Assembly: GCA_963580455.1 (NCBI GenBank)
Contig: OY756966.1
Coordinates: 12,527,001 to 12,591,000, forward strand
DNA length: 64,000 nucleotides
Direction: 5' to 3'
Source of the DNA: Euonymus europaeus
Lineage: Eukaryota > Streptophyta > Magnoliopsida > Celastrales > Celastraceae
In this document: piece by piece, positions 12,501-24,782 of the stretch
Numbering within the stretch: position 1 is the stretch's first letter
Layout: each line of letters opens with the position of its first letter
Translations under genes and position numbers: made by a program
Notes under the pieces: model-generated
Seen by the model: the letters and a program-made list of their open reading frames with translations, nothing else
The model's database searches: none
What the model was told of the DNA's origin: nothing

Positions 12501-15500
12501 GATTGGTGTGCACTTTTCATTGTCGCTTTGTGTCCAAATTTACTAGTATACACTTCGTTGATTGTTTCATTGCCAAAAGACTAACTTTCTTTCCCAAATG
12601 AACAAAATGGTTAAAAGCCTCTCCTTAGAGAGAGTTGAGCAATTTTGAACCATCAAAGCTGGTAGATATACTATTTTTATTGTATCTTTATGTCCAAATA
12701 TACTAGTATACGCTTCATAGATTCTTTCGTTGCCAAAACACCATTTTTCGTTGACAAATGTAAAAAATCGTAAAAAACTGCTCCATGGAGAGGGATGTGT
12801 ACTTTTTTTTGTTGTTTTATGTCAAAATTTACTAGCATATGCTTCATAGAAAGTTTCGTTGCCAAAAGACCAACTTTCTTTCCCAAATGCACAAAATCAT
12901 TAAAAGCTTCTCCACGGACAGGGATGTGCAATTGCGAAACTTAAAAGTTGATAGTTGTGCACTATTTTTTTTAATTTATGTCTAAAATTACTATTATACA
13001 CATCGTAGAGTTTTCGTTGCCGAAATACCAAATTTCCTTTAGAAATGTGCAAAATTGTTAAAAGCTCCTCCATGGAGAAATTTTTTCGAACAATCATTCT
13101 TGATAGGTGTGCACTTTTTATTGTTGATTTATGTCCAAATTTATTAGTATACTCATTGTAGATTGTTTCATTGCCAAAATACCAACTTTCGTTCACAAAC
13201 GGACAAAACCGTTAAAAGCTCTTCCACGGAGAAAATTGAATTATTCTGAACCATCATTCTTGATAGGTATGCACTTGTTATTGTTGGTTTATGTCTAAAT
13301 TTACTAGTATATGCCTTGTAGATTATTTCGTTACCAAAAGACAAACTTTCTTTCCCAAATGCGCAAAATCGTTAAAATCTTATCCATGGATAGAGTTGAC
13401 CAATTCTGAACCATAATAGTTGATAGGTGTACATTTTTCATTGTCGCTTTATGTCCAAATTTACTAGTATACGCTTCATAGATTGTTTCGTTGCCAAAAG
13501 ACAAACTTTCTTTCCCAAATGCACAAAACCATTATAAGATCCTCTACGAGAGATTTGAGCAATTCCGAATCAAAAAAGTTGATAGGTGAGCAATTGTTTT
13601 GTTGCTTTATGCCCAAATTTACTAGTATACACATCGTAGATTGTTTCATTTTGGAAAGATCAACTTTCGCTGTCAAATGTGCAAAATTGTTAAAAGTTCC
13701 TCCATGAAGAGAGCTGAGTAATTCTGAACTAAAAAAGCTGATAGATGTACACATTTTATTGTTGCATTACTTCCAAATTTACTAGTATACGCTCGTAGAT
13801 TGTTTCATTGCCAAAAGACCATCTTTCGTTCACAAATGGACAAAATCGTTAAGAGCTTCTCTATGGAAATAATTGATTAGTTCTGAACCATCATTGTTAT
13901 TGTTGCTTTGTGTCCGAATTTACTTGTATATGCTTCGTAGATTGTTTGGTTGCCAAAAGACAATTTCCTTTCCGAAATGTGAAAAGTCATTAAAAGCTCC
14001 TTCATGGAGATTGTTGAGTAATTTCAAATCATTAAAGTTGATAGGTATGCACTTTTTATTGTTGCTTTATGTCAAAATTTACTAGTATATGCTTCATAGA
14101 TTGTTTCATTGCCGAAAGACCATCTTTCGTTCACTAATGGCCAAAACCATTAAAAGCTCCTCCATAGAGAAAATTGAAAAATGATGAACTGTCATTCTTG
14201 ATAGATGTGCACTTTTTATTGTAACTTTATGTAGAAATTTACTAGTATACACTTCATAGATTGTTTCGTTGCCAAAAGACCAACTTTCGTTCACAAATGG
14301 ACAAAACCGTTATAAGCTCCTCCATGTAGAGAATCGAATAATTCCAAACCATCATTTTTGGTAGGTGTGCACTTTTTGTTGTTGATTTAAGTCCAAATTT
14401 ACTAAAATACATTTCGTAGATTGTTTTATTGCCGAAAGACCAACTTTCTTTCCCAAATGCGCAAAATCGTTTTAAGCTCCTCCAAGAGGTTGCGCAATTC
14501 CGAACTATAAAGTTGATAGGTGTGCAGTTTTTATGATTTCTTTATGTCAAAATTTATGAGTATACACATCATAGATTGTTTCCTTATCGAAAGATCAACT
14601 TTCGTTCATAAATGTGCAAAATCGTTAAAAGCTCCTTCATGGAGAGAGTTCAGCAATTCCAAACCAAAAAAATGATAGATTTACACATTTTTTTGTTGCT
14701 TCATGACCAAATTTATTAGTATACACTTTGTAGATTGTTTCGTTGCCAAAAGATCAACTTTAAGTCACAAATATGCAAAATCGTTAAAAGCTCCTACATG
14801 GAGAGAATTGAATAAATCCCACCCGTCATTCTTGATAAGTGTGTAATTTTTATTGTTCCTTTATGTTAAAATTTACTAGTATATGCTTCCTAGATTATTT
14901 CATTGTCAAAAGTGCAACTTTTTTTCCCAAATACGCAAAATCGTTAAAACTCCTCCATGGGGAGAGTTGAGTAATTTCGAACCATCAAAGTGGATATTTT
15001 TCCTCTTTTCATAGTTGTTTTATGTTCAAATTTACTAGTATATGCTTCATAGATTGTTTCGTTGCCAAGAGACCAACGTTCGTTTACAAATGGACAAAAT
15101 CGTTAAAAGATCATCCGTGGAGAGAATTGAAAAATTCTGAACCATCATTCTTGATAGGTGTGCAATTTTTATTATTGCTTTATGTCTAAATTTAATAGTA
15201 TACACATCATAGAGTGTTTCATTGTCGAAAGACCAACTTTCGTTCATAAATGTGCAAAGTCGTGAAAAGCTCCTCCATAAATAGAATCGAATAATTACGA
15301 ACCATCGTTTTTTATGGGTGTGCACTTTTTATTATTATTTTATGTACAAATTTACAAGTATACACTTTGTATATTGTTTCATTGTCAAAGGCCAACTTTC
15401 GTTCAAAAATGGACAAAATCATTAAAAGGTCCTCCGTTGAGAGAATTGAGTGGTTTCGAACAATCAAACTTGATAGGTGTTCACTTTTCATCGTTCTTTT

Positions 15501-17563
15501 ATGTCCAAATTTACTAGTATACACTACGAAGATTGTATGATTGCCAAAAGACCAACTTTCCATCATAAAAGTGCAAAATCATTAAATGCTCCTACACGGA
15601 GAAAATTGAATAATTACGAACCATCATTTTTTATAGGTGTACACTATTTATTGTTGTTTTTTGATCAAATTTAGTAGTATAAACTTCATAGATTGTTTCG
15701 TTGCCAAAAGGTCAACTTTCGTTCACAAATGGTCAAAACCGTTAAAAGCTCCTCCATGGAGAGAATTGAATAATATCCAACCATCATTCCTCATACTTGT
15801 GCACATTTTATTTTTATTTTATGAGAAATTTTTTTAGTATACACTTCGTAGATTATTTCATTTGCCAAAAATCCAACTTTCGTTCACAAATGGATAAAAT
15901 CGTTAAAAAGCTCATCCACGAAGAAAATTGAATAATTTTGAACCATCATTCTTCATAGGTGTGCAATTTTTATTGTTACTTTATGTCCAAATTTACTTGT
16001 ATACGCTTCATAGATTGTTTTGTTGCCAAAAGACCAACTTTCTCTTCCAAATGTGCAAAATCTTTAAGAGCTCCTCCATGGCAAGAGTTGAGCACTTTCA
16101 AACCATCAAAGTTGATAGGTGTCCACTTTTTATTGTTGTTTTATGTCCAAATTTACTAGTATATGCTTCATAGATTTTTTCGTTGCCAAAATACCAACTT
16201 TCGTTCACAAATGGTCAAAACCATTAAAAACTCATATATGGAGAGAAATGAGTAATTCTGAACCATCATTCTCGATAGCTGTTTACTTTTTATTCTTGCT
16301 CTATGTCCAAATATCCTAGTATACACTTCGTAGATTATTTTGTTGCCAAAAGATCAATTTTCTTTCGCAAGTGCACAAAACCGTTAAAAGCTCATCCATG
16401 GAGAGAGTTGAGTAATTGCAAACCATAAAAGTTGATAGGTGTACACTTTTTACTGTTGCTTTATGCCCAAATTTACTAGTATAGACTTCGTAGATTGTTT
16501 CGTTGTCAAAAAGTCAACTTTCTTTACCAATTGTTCAAATCGTTAAAAGCTTCTCCATGGAGAAAGTTGAGCGATTCCGTACCATAAAAGTGGATAGATG
16601 TACACATTTTATTGTTGCTTTCTGTCCAAATTTACTAGTTTACGCTTCTTAGATTATTTCGTTGCCAAACGACCAACTTTGATTCACAAATGGATAAAAT
16701 CGTTAAAAGTTCCTCCATAGAGAGAATTGAATAACTCTAAACCATCATTCTCAATAGGTGTGCATTTTTTATTGTTGTTTTATGTCCAAATTTACTAGTA
16801 TACACTTCCCACAAGGTTTTGTTGCCAAAGACCAACTTTCTTTCCCAAATGCATAAAATCGTTAAAAGCTCCTCCATGAAGAGAGTTGAGCAATTTCGAA
16901 CCATAAAATTTGATACGCATCATAGAGTTACACACGTAGAGTGTTACGTTGCTGAAAGACCAACTTTCCTTCATAAATGTGCAAAATCGTTAAAAGCTCA
17001 TCCATGGAGAAAATTGAATAATTCAGAACCATTCCTGATAGGTGTGAAGTTTTTATTGTTGCTTTATGTCCAAATTTACTAGTACACTATTTCTAGTTAG
17101 ATTCATTGCCAAAATTCCAACTTTTGTTCGCAAAAGGTGAAAACTGTTCAAAGCTCCTCCACGGAGAAAATTGAATTATTTCGAACCATCATTCTTGATA
17201 GGTGTACACATTTTATTTTTTCTTGATGTCCAAACTTACTAGTATACGCTTCGTAGATTGTTTCGTTGCAAAAAGACCAAATTTCTTACATAAATGAACA
17301 AAACCGTTAAAAGCTATTCCATAGAGAGAGTTGAGTAATTCTGAACTATAAAAGTTGATAGGTGTGCACTTTTTGTAGTTGCTTTAGTCCCAGATTTACT
17401 AGTATACACAGATTGTTTCGTTGCCAAAAGACCAACTTTCTTTACCAATTTTTCAAAATCGTTAAAAGCTCCACCATGGAGAGAGTTGAGCAATTTCGAA
17501 TTATATAAGTTGATAGATGTCCACATTTTATTGTTGCTTTTTGTCCAAATTTACTAGTATACG
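9573..17563. repeat. ~160-bp satellite array, block 2
   Basis: Continuation of the same monomer array after the solo LTR. The interrupted monomer resumes in phase, and TGTGC followed by ACTTTTAATTG completes the normal GTGCACTTTTT landmark. It carries several copies of a characteristic run of marker monomers (GTAGAAAGTTT, then an ACATCGTAGAGTG type with CCTTCAGAAATG, then a CTCATTGTAGATTG or CTCTTTGTAGATTG type with GAAAATTGAATTATTC) near 10421, 12848 and, degraded, 16811. It ends inside a CTAGTATACG landmark where the chromovirus inserted. Confidence 0.97.
11689..12480. repeat. Local ~392-bp tandem duplication in satellite
   Basis: Two adjacent multi-monomer copies, 11689-12080 and 12081-12480. 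Both start CATCGTA.ACTGTTTCGTTGTC and share private variants: a GAAAATTTT core, a shortened TTACTAGATACTCATTGTAG landmark, TTGCTAATATATCAAC and CTTCGTAGCCAAAAG or its close variant. They end at CATCCATGGAGAGAGTTGAGC. The unit spans about two and a half monomers and is a younger amplification than its surroundings. Confidence 0.88.
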
Positions 17564-19131
17564 TGTGAAACCCCGACCCAAAAATATTAAGTTCTAGTTA
17601 ATTTGCGGTAGATAATAAAAATTTGGAATAGATTCGGGAGGTTACGGACCCACCCGAGTTGCATAAGTCCATAAGGAAACATTTTGGAACTAGGTTCACT
17701 AAATGAGTCATAACTTTTAGCACAGATGTCCGTTTTGGGCCCATAATATATCAAATCGAAGCTAAGACCGAGACTAAGTTGGAAAAATTGGGGCCACATG
17801 CCTAGGCGGTGTGCGCCTAGGCGTGTGCAAAAGTGCGCCCGGAAGAGCGCCCAAGGCAGCATGTCTTGGTAAACCAGTTAGGCCAGAGCGCCTAGGCCCC
17901 AGAGTAGCTGCTAGGCGCAACCCGAGCTTTCAAAAGACGCTCCAGCTAGCCTTTAGAGGAATTTCTGGTTTGTTTTCAGTCCTTGAGTGAGAGGGAGCGA
18001 CGATTTTAGAGAGAGAAAGAGTTTCTAGCTAGATTCAACCTAATTCTTGAGGATTCATGATGATTGGAGTGCTATATTGAAGATTCAAGCTAGGTTTCAA
18101 GATTTTGGTAAGTTTTTCCAAGTTTTGAAATTCTAGGTTTTCTTTAGATCTATCATGATTCGTTAGGAGTTAAGTTTTGAGGTTTATATATGTTGTTCTT
18201 AGGGTAATTTAAGGTTGTTTCATAGGTTTCAATCCTTGGTTTAGGTTGAGTTCGATTATTGGACAAATTTGGAGGAATTTGGGAATTCTAGAGAGAAAAG
18301 GTTAGTCTCTCTTGGATTTTGTATTGGAATTGTTATTGTTATGATAAATGTGTGTTATTAACATGTATATATGGATTGGAATGATGAAATATGGTTAGGT
18401 TGGTGAAAGGGGGATTTAAACCCTAATTCTTGGAATTTGGAATTGTGTGTTGTGCTCAACTTGAGGTAGGGGATTTCTTGACCCTTTTCTTTTCTTCAAT
18501 ATCGTTCGTTGATTCTAAAATTTTGGTTCGAATTCTCATTGGTCTCTTTGTTTGTGTTCTTGCCTTATCGTGCCTAAGGAAGAATGAACCTAGGGTTTAT
18601 TTATATATTCTTCTAAATGTAGATTGCATTGCCCAATTACATGTTCAATCATCCATTGAGCATGTTTTGAATCTTGTCACGCATCATTAGTAGTTGTATA
18701 TATATATATATATAGGTTGATATATATGTGTATTTGGCATGGCACGAGCATGAATGCATTAGAGCTTGCACGGGATGCTCGGGTATGGACTCGGGATACC
18801 ATAGGATACTTGAAAGTCACATGGGAGGATGGTTGCATGTCAAGGCATGGGCACGGATCATATGACTCCATGTGAGGTAACACACTTAAGGTGTGGTTGT
18901 GACGGGGTTCACACAACTGGGTAGAACCTTCGCGGGTGTAACGTGAATGATGATTGCGCTATCATTCATGATGGTTGGGAACCATGTCGTGCATTTGAGG
19001 TTTGGTCAATCCATAGTTGAAGACTAGTGGATTGATGAATGTGTTTTACCCCGAAGGGAATACCCGGACTACTGATAACCTAGGACGGTGCGGTGAGCAC
19101 CACGTAACGTTCCCGAAATTGGGGCATTGCA
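17564..19131 (+). repeat. 5' LTR of Tekay-like element
   Basis: The 1568-bp 5' LTR. It aligns with the 3' LTR at 42673-44671 with 8 substitutions in about 440 compared bases (18110-18540 against 43010-43430). It retains about 215 bp around 17706-17938 that the 3' LTR lacks, including a cluster of GCCTAGGC palindromes. It lacks about 648 bp that the 3' LTR keeps (43964-44612), so the two copies are reciprocally deleted. The sequence following the internal deletion joins ACCCGGACTA directly to CTGATAACC near 19072. Confidence 0.93.
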
Positions 19132-19134
19132 ATT

Positions 19135-19146
19135 TGGTATCGGAGG
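19135..19146 (+). promoter_or_regulatory. Primer-binding site (initiator Met tRNA type)
   Basis: TGGTATCGGAGG lies 3 bases after the LTR end. It resembles the common plant retrotransposon site TGGTATCAGAGC, complementary to the 3' end of initiator methionine tRNA, with two mismatches, one of them a likely mutation of CAG to CGG. Confidence 0.8.
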
Positions 19147-19308
19147 GAGGTTAGATTAAAGACCTAGGTATGGGTCTGGGATGTGAGGGGGGTATGTTAG
19201 TGTTGTCTCCAAGCCATACCACGAGCTCTACTGATCCGGTATGTTTCTTTTTCCCTTGTAAATCCTCAATTGAGCTATTTATTGATAGTATTATCTGTGT
19301 GCCTGCAG

Positions 19309-20208
19309 ATGAATACTCGTAGGACTGTGAGGTCTACGCCTACCGATGAGACACCTAGGGGTGGGGGTGGGCGTGCTACTACTCGGAGAGGCCGGGGTAG
19401 GCGACGTAGTGTTGGTACGATGCGTGCTCCTAGGCGTGCAACGGGTACTCAGGAATCTGTACCTAAGGAGGCTAGAGAGAGGACCCCAGAGGTTCCACTG
19501 GGACAAGTAGTGGGGACTGAGGGAGTTACAGTGACTGCGGGTAATATCGCAGTGGTACCACCGATGAATTTACAGGAGCTCACGGGAATCGTGATGAACC
19601 TGGTTCAAGTGGTTCAGTCACAAGTGGTTAGAGCTGCAGAGGTTCGCACAGAGGAGCTTACACCTACACCTCCTCCTACATTAGGAGCGGGTGCTGAGGT
19701 GGAGGCATATCCGGGGCCGAGTAGAGGTTTCTATGAGGTTGATCGGTTGAGGAGAACTACTCCTCCCACGTTCTCCGGAGATGGAGAGGGGACAGAAGCT
19801 GAAGAATGGCTGAAGCAAATGAGTTCTAGATTAGATACGTTGGAGATACCCGAAAGTAGAAGGGTGAGGCTGGTCTACTTCTATCTGAGTGGGTCAGCAC
19901 ATGAATGGTGGAGTGCACCTGATGAGGGGAAGAATGACCTCTCATGGGCATCATTTGAAGACTTGTTCATGTAGAAGTTTGTTCCGAGGCCTTTTTAGAC
20001 GGAGAGGGCCAAGAAGTTCCTAGAGCTGATACAGACACAGGAGATGACGGTGGCACAGTACACCAAACAGTTTGAGATGCTCTATCGGTTTGGGAAGCAG
20101 TTTGCCCCAACTGATGAGAGTAAAGCTATGAGATATCGTAGTGGGCTACTTCCGAGCCTTGGTAGGATGGTGTTGGCTACTAGGGTGAAGAGATATGCCA
20201 AGACGGTG
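19309..20208 (+). pseudogene. gag: Tekay-like gag, N-terminal part (interrupted)
   Basis: The first methionine of the gag-like protein is at 19309. An ORF start at 19270 in the same frame is upstream and less likely. The N-terminal ~60 residues are glycine- and arginine-rich (TRRGRGRRRS). Then comes a Ty3 gag capsid-like domain with TPPTFSGDGEGTEAEEWL (about residues 156-173) and SGSAHEWW, typical of the retrotransposon gag family that forms the virus-like particle. In-frame TAG stops lie at 19972-19974 and 19996-19998, yet the same frame continues to KRYAKTV at 20208. There the Ogre-like element inserted with CGGTG duplicated. The gene resumes after 38789. Confidence 0.9.
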
Positions 20209-20838
20209 TGTTGTACCCCATTTTTGGTTCAAAATTAAATATAATCTTGAATAAATTTAGTTGGGCCTAATTTAAAATTGTTATTCTTAATTTAAGCCCA
20301 AATAGAGAGTTTGATTCTAAATGGTTAGGGCTGTTTGACACAAGAATAGCCAGCCCAATAGGTGAGTTAGCCCAAATAATCAACCCAACAAAGAAAATAA
20401 TTAGAACTAAAATAGACTAAAAAGCTGGCACAATAATCAAGGCCCGACTTAAAGCTTAAACTCATGAAATTAAGAGGCTCAGCACAAGTCTCCCTTAATC
20501 TACGATAGCCTGGCCCAAATCCTTACCTAACCCTAATAGCGAAAGAGAAGGAAATACGGAGAGAAGGAGATGGAGGGAAGAGGATGCGCTATCGAGAGAG
20601 AGAAAGGGAGCGACCAGAAAAGGAAAGAGAGAGAGAAGGTGACCGGAAAAGGAAAGAAAGAAAGAAGATGATCAGAATCGTTTAGGATCCACATTCGGTT
20701 TTAGAAACGAGAGATTCTAGGGCTTTAAGGGTGGGATTTCCGGATCGGTTTTAGGAATGACTTTAGGAAGAAAAGAAATTCCAGAGGGATTAGGAGGGAA
20801 ACAAAATCACTAAGAGAAGGAAAGGTTGGATATTAGGT

Positions 20839-20847
20839 TATAAATAG
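20839..20847 (+). promoter_or_regulatory. Candidate TATA box in Ogre-like 5' LTR
   Basis: TATAAATAG follows the purine-rich upstream part of the LTR. The identical motif occurs at 35903-35911 in the other LTR. It is a plausible core promoter for the genomic RNA, with U3 to the left; the transcription start is not established. Confidence 0.6.
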
Positions 20848-22479
20848 AGGAGAAAAGTTCGAGGAATGGGGATGATTTTTTTTGGGATTTTCGAGGTATT
20901 CCTTCTTCTTCTCCTTCCTTTCGAATTTTCTGGGGGTTCTTTCTTTTTCGCTGGATCAAATTTTATGGGAGAGAATTCTGGTAGGGAGGATCGGTTTTCT
21001 TGGAGCTTTGGGGTTTGAATACTCTGTTTGGATTTTGGGCTTGCGGTCGAAATTACTTCCTCTGTTGATCAAGGGGTGAGATTATTGAGTCTTTTTTATG
21101 GTTTTTTTCTTGAGTGAAGTTCGGATGGTTGGCATACCAAAGGAAGAACAATTGGGGTTGCTCGTTGTTTTTTTGGTTCTCGGTTTTTTGGTTGATAATT
21201 GTGAAGTTTTGATTTTGTGAACAATTGTTACACCGAATCATGTGAGAAATTCTGTTATAGATTATCTTTGTTTTTCTTTGTTTTGCTTCAACGGCATATT
21301 TGTATTGTTTAATAATGGTTTGGATGGCTTGTGTAAGGAAAAACGCTTATAATTTCTGGGTTTTGATTCTCTGTTTGGATCTTGAGTTTGCTGTCGAAAT
21401 CACCTCTTCTCAAATTTTCTCTGTTATTATTTTTAAGCTGGCTATGTTGTGGATTGATGGTTGTTGTCCTACTTGTTACAGTGCCATATATATGAACTGA
21501 TAATGCAGGTTTGTATATGAGTAGGCATTCTGGATTCATTGATTTTTGTTATCTCATAAATTTTTGATGAAAGGTTGGATGGTTTATTGCTCAAAGGAAG
21601 AATAGGTATTGTTTTTATTGTAAGGAGGAAGTATGTTTTTGCTGTTAAGGGTTTGAATATAGGTTTGCAGATGTTGCTGGTGTTTTAATGGTAATTCAAA
21701 AAGGTTACTTGTACCCATCTTTGAGGAATTGAAGGTTTTGTTATCTTAGTGTTCTAGGTCTCTTGTTTGTTATAATTGTTTTCGGCATGATTCTTGTTCT
21801 TTAAGAAGTTCTGTGATTGCTCTTTATTTTTCTGTGATTTTCAGGAACTTGAATTATTATGGTTGTCTGCCTTGGTTTATAGAATGATCATTCTTGGATG
21901 ATGTTTTTATCTGTTACCTTAGCATTTACATTCTATGATCTGAATTTTGATATGTTATTTGATGATGTTCTGGGCGTGAGAATGGTCTGCAATATGAATT
22001 GGATTTTTGTGATATTGTTTGATATTCTGGTTTGTTTACAATCTTTGTGGGCCGATGGATTAATATAAATTAGGTCTGGTTTGCTAATTGGATGGATCAA
22101 AATGAGTTGTTTAAATGGGCAATTGTGGGCTTTGTAATTTACGATTGCATGAAGAATAAACTCTATATGACATTCTATATGTGGGCATTTCATCAAAGCA
22201 ATTAATTATAATTTTTTCAATCATGTTAATGCAATAATATGATTGAAATATTTGATTGCTAATAAAGAAAAGGGAATCGAGATTGCATTCCATCTCATTC
22301 ATTATATCTTTTAACCTTGTTAATATGTTATTTACTCAGAATGTGTTTATGTGAATCATATGATTGATGTGATATTGTTTGATTTATGTGTTAATTGTGT
22401 GATTTAGTATTTTTAATTGGGGATTTGCGATAATTAATATCGTACAATTTACAATAAAAAACTCGGTTCCCAACATTTT

Positions 22480-23440
22480 TTCTTTATTTTATTTTTATCT
22501 TTATTTATCGTACTTGTTTTTATTTTATTTTCTTATTATTTTATATATTTTATTTTTCATTTAATTTATTTATTCATTTATTTATTTTATTTTATTTTTG
22601 GTTTATTATTATTATCATAATAATTCTTATTGTTATTTTATTTTCCTATTTTATTTTATTTTATTTTTCAATTTTTATTTATCTATCTACTATTTTGGTA
22701 TTGTTCTTATTATTATTTTGTATCTCATTATTATTATTATTATTAGTATTATGTTATTTGCCTTATATCATTATTACGTATTAATATAATATTTATGTTA
22801 TTTTAATTTTTATATTATATTTATATTTTGGCTTTATTTCTATTTTTATCCTTATTTTACTTTATGTTATTTACTATTTTATATTATATTTTACTTTATT
22901 TCAAACTTATGTATTATATAAAAATCATACTAAAAGTCTTTGCCTACGATGAAATCTATTTAGGGAATGCATTGGATGCACCCTTGGGTAGATTCTTGAG
23001 GTGAAAGTGTTTCTTGGGAAATTTGGCCATTGGATGGAAAAACCCTATGAACCTCAATATTAAGACTTTCAATATATTTTTTATATATATTATAAAATTA
23101 TTTTATTTATATATATATATATATATATTTTATGAATTCATTTTATTCTATTTTGGTATAGCCATATATCTACTTAAATTATTTTTCCTATATAGTTATT
23201 ATATTTATTTAAATATTATTTTTATCTTATATAATTTGTCGTATAATTTATATAATCATTGTACCTTACATATATTGTATTTTTATATATTATAAAATCA
23301 TTTTATTATATTCGAATATAATTTATATATATATTTTATAAGTTTATTCTATTTTGATATATCCATATGTCTACTTAAATTATTTTATTCTATATAGTTA
23401 TTATATTCCTCTAAATATTATTTTTATCTTATATATAATT
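22480..23440. repeat. AT-rich low-complexity tract in 5' LTR
   Basis: About 1 kb made almost wholly of A and T with few C or G. It contains TTTTATTTTA-like runs, (TTA)n near 22728-22748 and a TATATA run near 23110-23128. It is repeated with small indels at about 37540-38530 in the 3' LTR. No gene is seen in it. Confidence 0.85.
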
Positions 23441-23706
23441 ATCATATTTTACGTACGCAACAATTAATATTTTCGGGAAAAGTCATTTAATGGGATAATA
23501 AAAGTTAAGTTGACAACTGTTTTTTTAAACAGGCGTTGTGAGGTGCTTACACCTTCCCCATATGCAAAAAACTCACTTACCCTTTTTTTGGATTTTTCGT
23601 AGACCAAAACTATATTTTTCATGGTGACCAATTGCACCTATTCAATTGGTGGCGACTTCTTATATTTTATTAAAAAAATCTTTTTCGCAAAACCGGTTGC
23701 GACAAC

Positions 23707-23724
23707 TGGCGACTTCACTGGGGA
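23707..23724 (+). promoter_or_regulatory. Primer-binding site, Ogre type
   Basis: TGGCGACTTCACTGGGGA begins two bases after the LTR end. From family knowledge, Ogre elements prime with an arginine tRNA and carry a site of this form; the match here is by recollection of that motif and was not searched. Confidence 0.75.
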
Positions 23725-23736
23725 AAAATTTTCTTT

Positions 23737-23775
<39 letters not shown>

Positions 23776-24782
23776 AAAAAAAACTAGTGAGTTGGGCCTT
23801 TTAAATTTAATTTTTATTATCCCATCATTTGACTTTGTTATTTATGAATTAAATATATTTGGTGTTTTATTGAATTTTGTTTGACATATTCTTATTGTTT
23901 AAAATGTTATTGATTTGTTTTTATGAGCCTTTTATATTTTGTCCTCACACATTGTGCACTATTCCCTTTTATGAGTCCAACAACTAGGGCTCAAAACCCT
24001 TAGGAGAGGATGAAGTAAACGAGACCTTCGAGGGATTCCAATCCCCGTGCAGGCTTGCGAAAAATCCTCACTCGACCCACTCCTCTATGAAGGGGGACCC
24101 AGGCTATTCCAGCAATGGACACTGGCGGGGGGAATAAGTCGGGAGCCTAGACTATCCATAACCAATGACCCTAGGGTTATAAGACACATGAAACTATTTG
24201 TAACCCTTATTGTGTATATGTCATTTTGTTCATGTGATTTTATTTTTGTATATATGTTGATTTGTTGTGTTGTGTATATGAATGTTGTTCTTCTTGTACA
24301 TAGATGATTTTATTTGTATAAATAATGCTATATTGTATATGGGTATATTATCTTTTCTTCTACATATGTGATTTCATTGGTATAATGTTTTGTTGTATAT
24401 ACGTGTATGTTGTCTTTCTGGTACATATGTGATGTTTTGTTTGTTTTTCTTTTACGTATTTGATGTTTTGTTTTTCTTGTACATATTTGATTTTAGTTGT
24501 ATAAATAATGTTTCGTTGTATACATGTGTATAGTATTTTTCTTGTACATTACGTGATTTTATTTGTATAAGTAACACTTTGTTTTATTGCATATATATAT
24601 GTGACTTGTATATATGTGATTTTATTTGTATGTATGATGTGTTGTATATAGGTGGTTTGGTATATATGGGATTTTTGTACATATTTTTGATTTTGCTCTT
24701 TTTTTTTACATTGTTTTTAAAACTTGCATTGCATATATAGGGATCTTGAACACTATCGGAATCGAGAGGTTATCCAAAATTC
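23725..24782 (+). other. Leader of Ogre-like element
   Basis: Untranslated leader between primer site and ORF1. It begins with a (TA)n run at about 23742-23770. A mixed-composition stretch with several AGG and CCC motifs follows (about 23940-24190), and may hold packaging or dimerisation signals (inference). From about 24190 to 24720 it is T- and G-rich with degenerate repeats built on TTGTATATATGTG, CTTGTACATATGTGATT and TTTGTATAAATAATG. No gene is supported here; the 24047-24307 ORF has no recognisable domain. Confidence 0.6.

Larger units (their letters stand above)
20209..23704 (+). repeat. 5' LTR of Ogre-like element
   Basis: A 3496-bp LTR. The first ~600 bp is purine-rich, with repeated GAGAGAGAAAGG-type stretches, and leads to a TATA box at 20839. 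The middle is T-rich. From about 22480 to 23440 the sequence is AT-rich low complexity (TTTTATTTTA and TATATA runs). It ends AAAACCGGTTGCGACA. Relative to the 3' LTR it lacks about 40 bp (present near 37744-37784) and a 22-bp duplication (present near 35420-35460). Short ORFs in it (for example 21300-21500) repeat in the other LTR and look non-coding. Confidence 0.95.

Noticed and set aside
17587..17862. 91-codon minus-strand ORF at the chromovirus 5' LTR
   Set aside because: It lies wholly in LTR sequence, is interrupted in the 3' LTR by the 217-bp deletion, and has no recognised domain.
21300..21500. 66-codon ORF in the Ogre-like LTR, repeated at 36363
   Set aside because: Present in both LTRs only because the LTRs are duplicates. 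It has no domain and lies in a T-rich untranslated part.
22598..23295. ORFs of almost only F, I, L, Y and N in the AT-rich LTR tract
   Set aside because: They follow from extreme AT composition and do not resemble membrane proteins with a start context.
23739..23770. (TA)n run as a possible origin or telomere-like repeat
   Set aside because: A simple microsatellite at the start of the leader; no telomeric TTTAGGG arrays were seen anywhere in the window.
24047..24307. 86-codon ORF in the Ogre-like leader
   Set aside because: Low complexity and hydrophobic from T-rich sequence, with no similarity I recognise; most likely leader.
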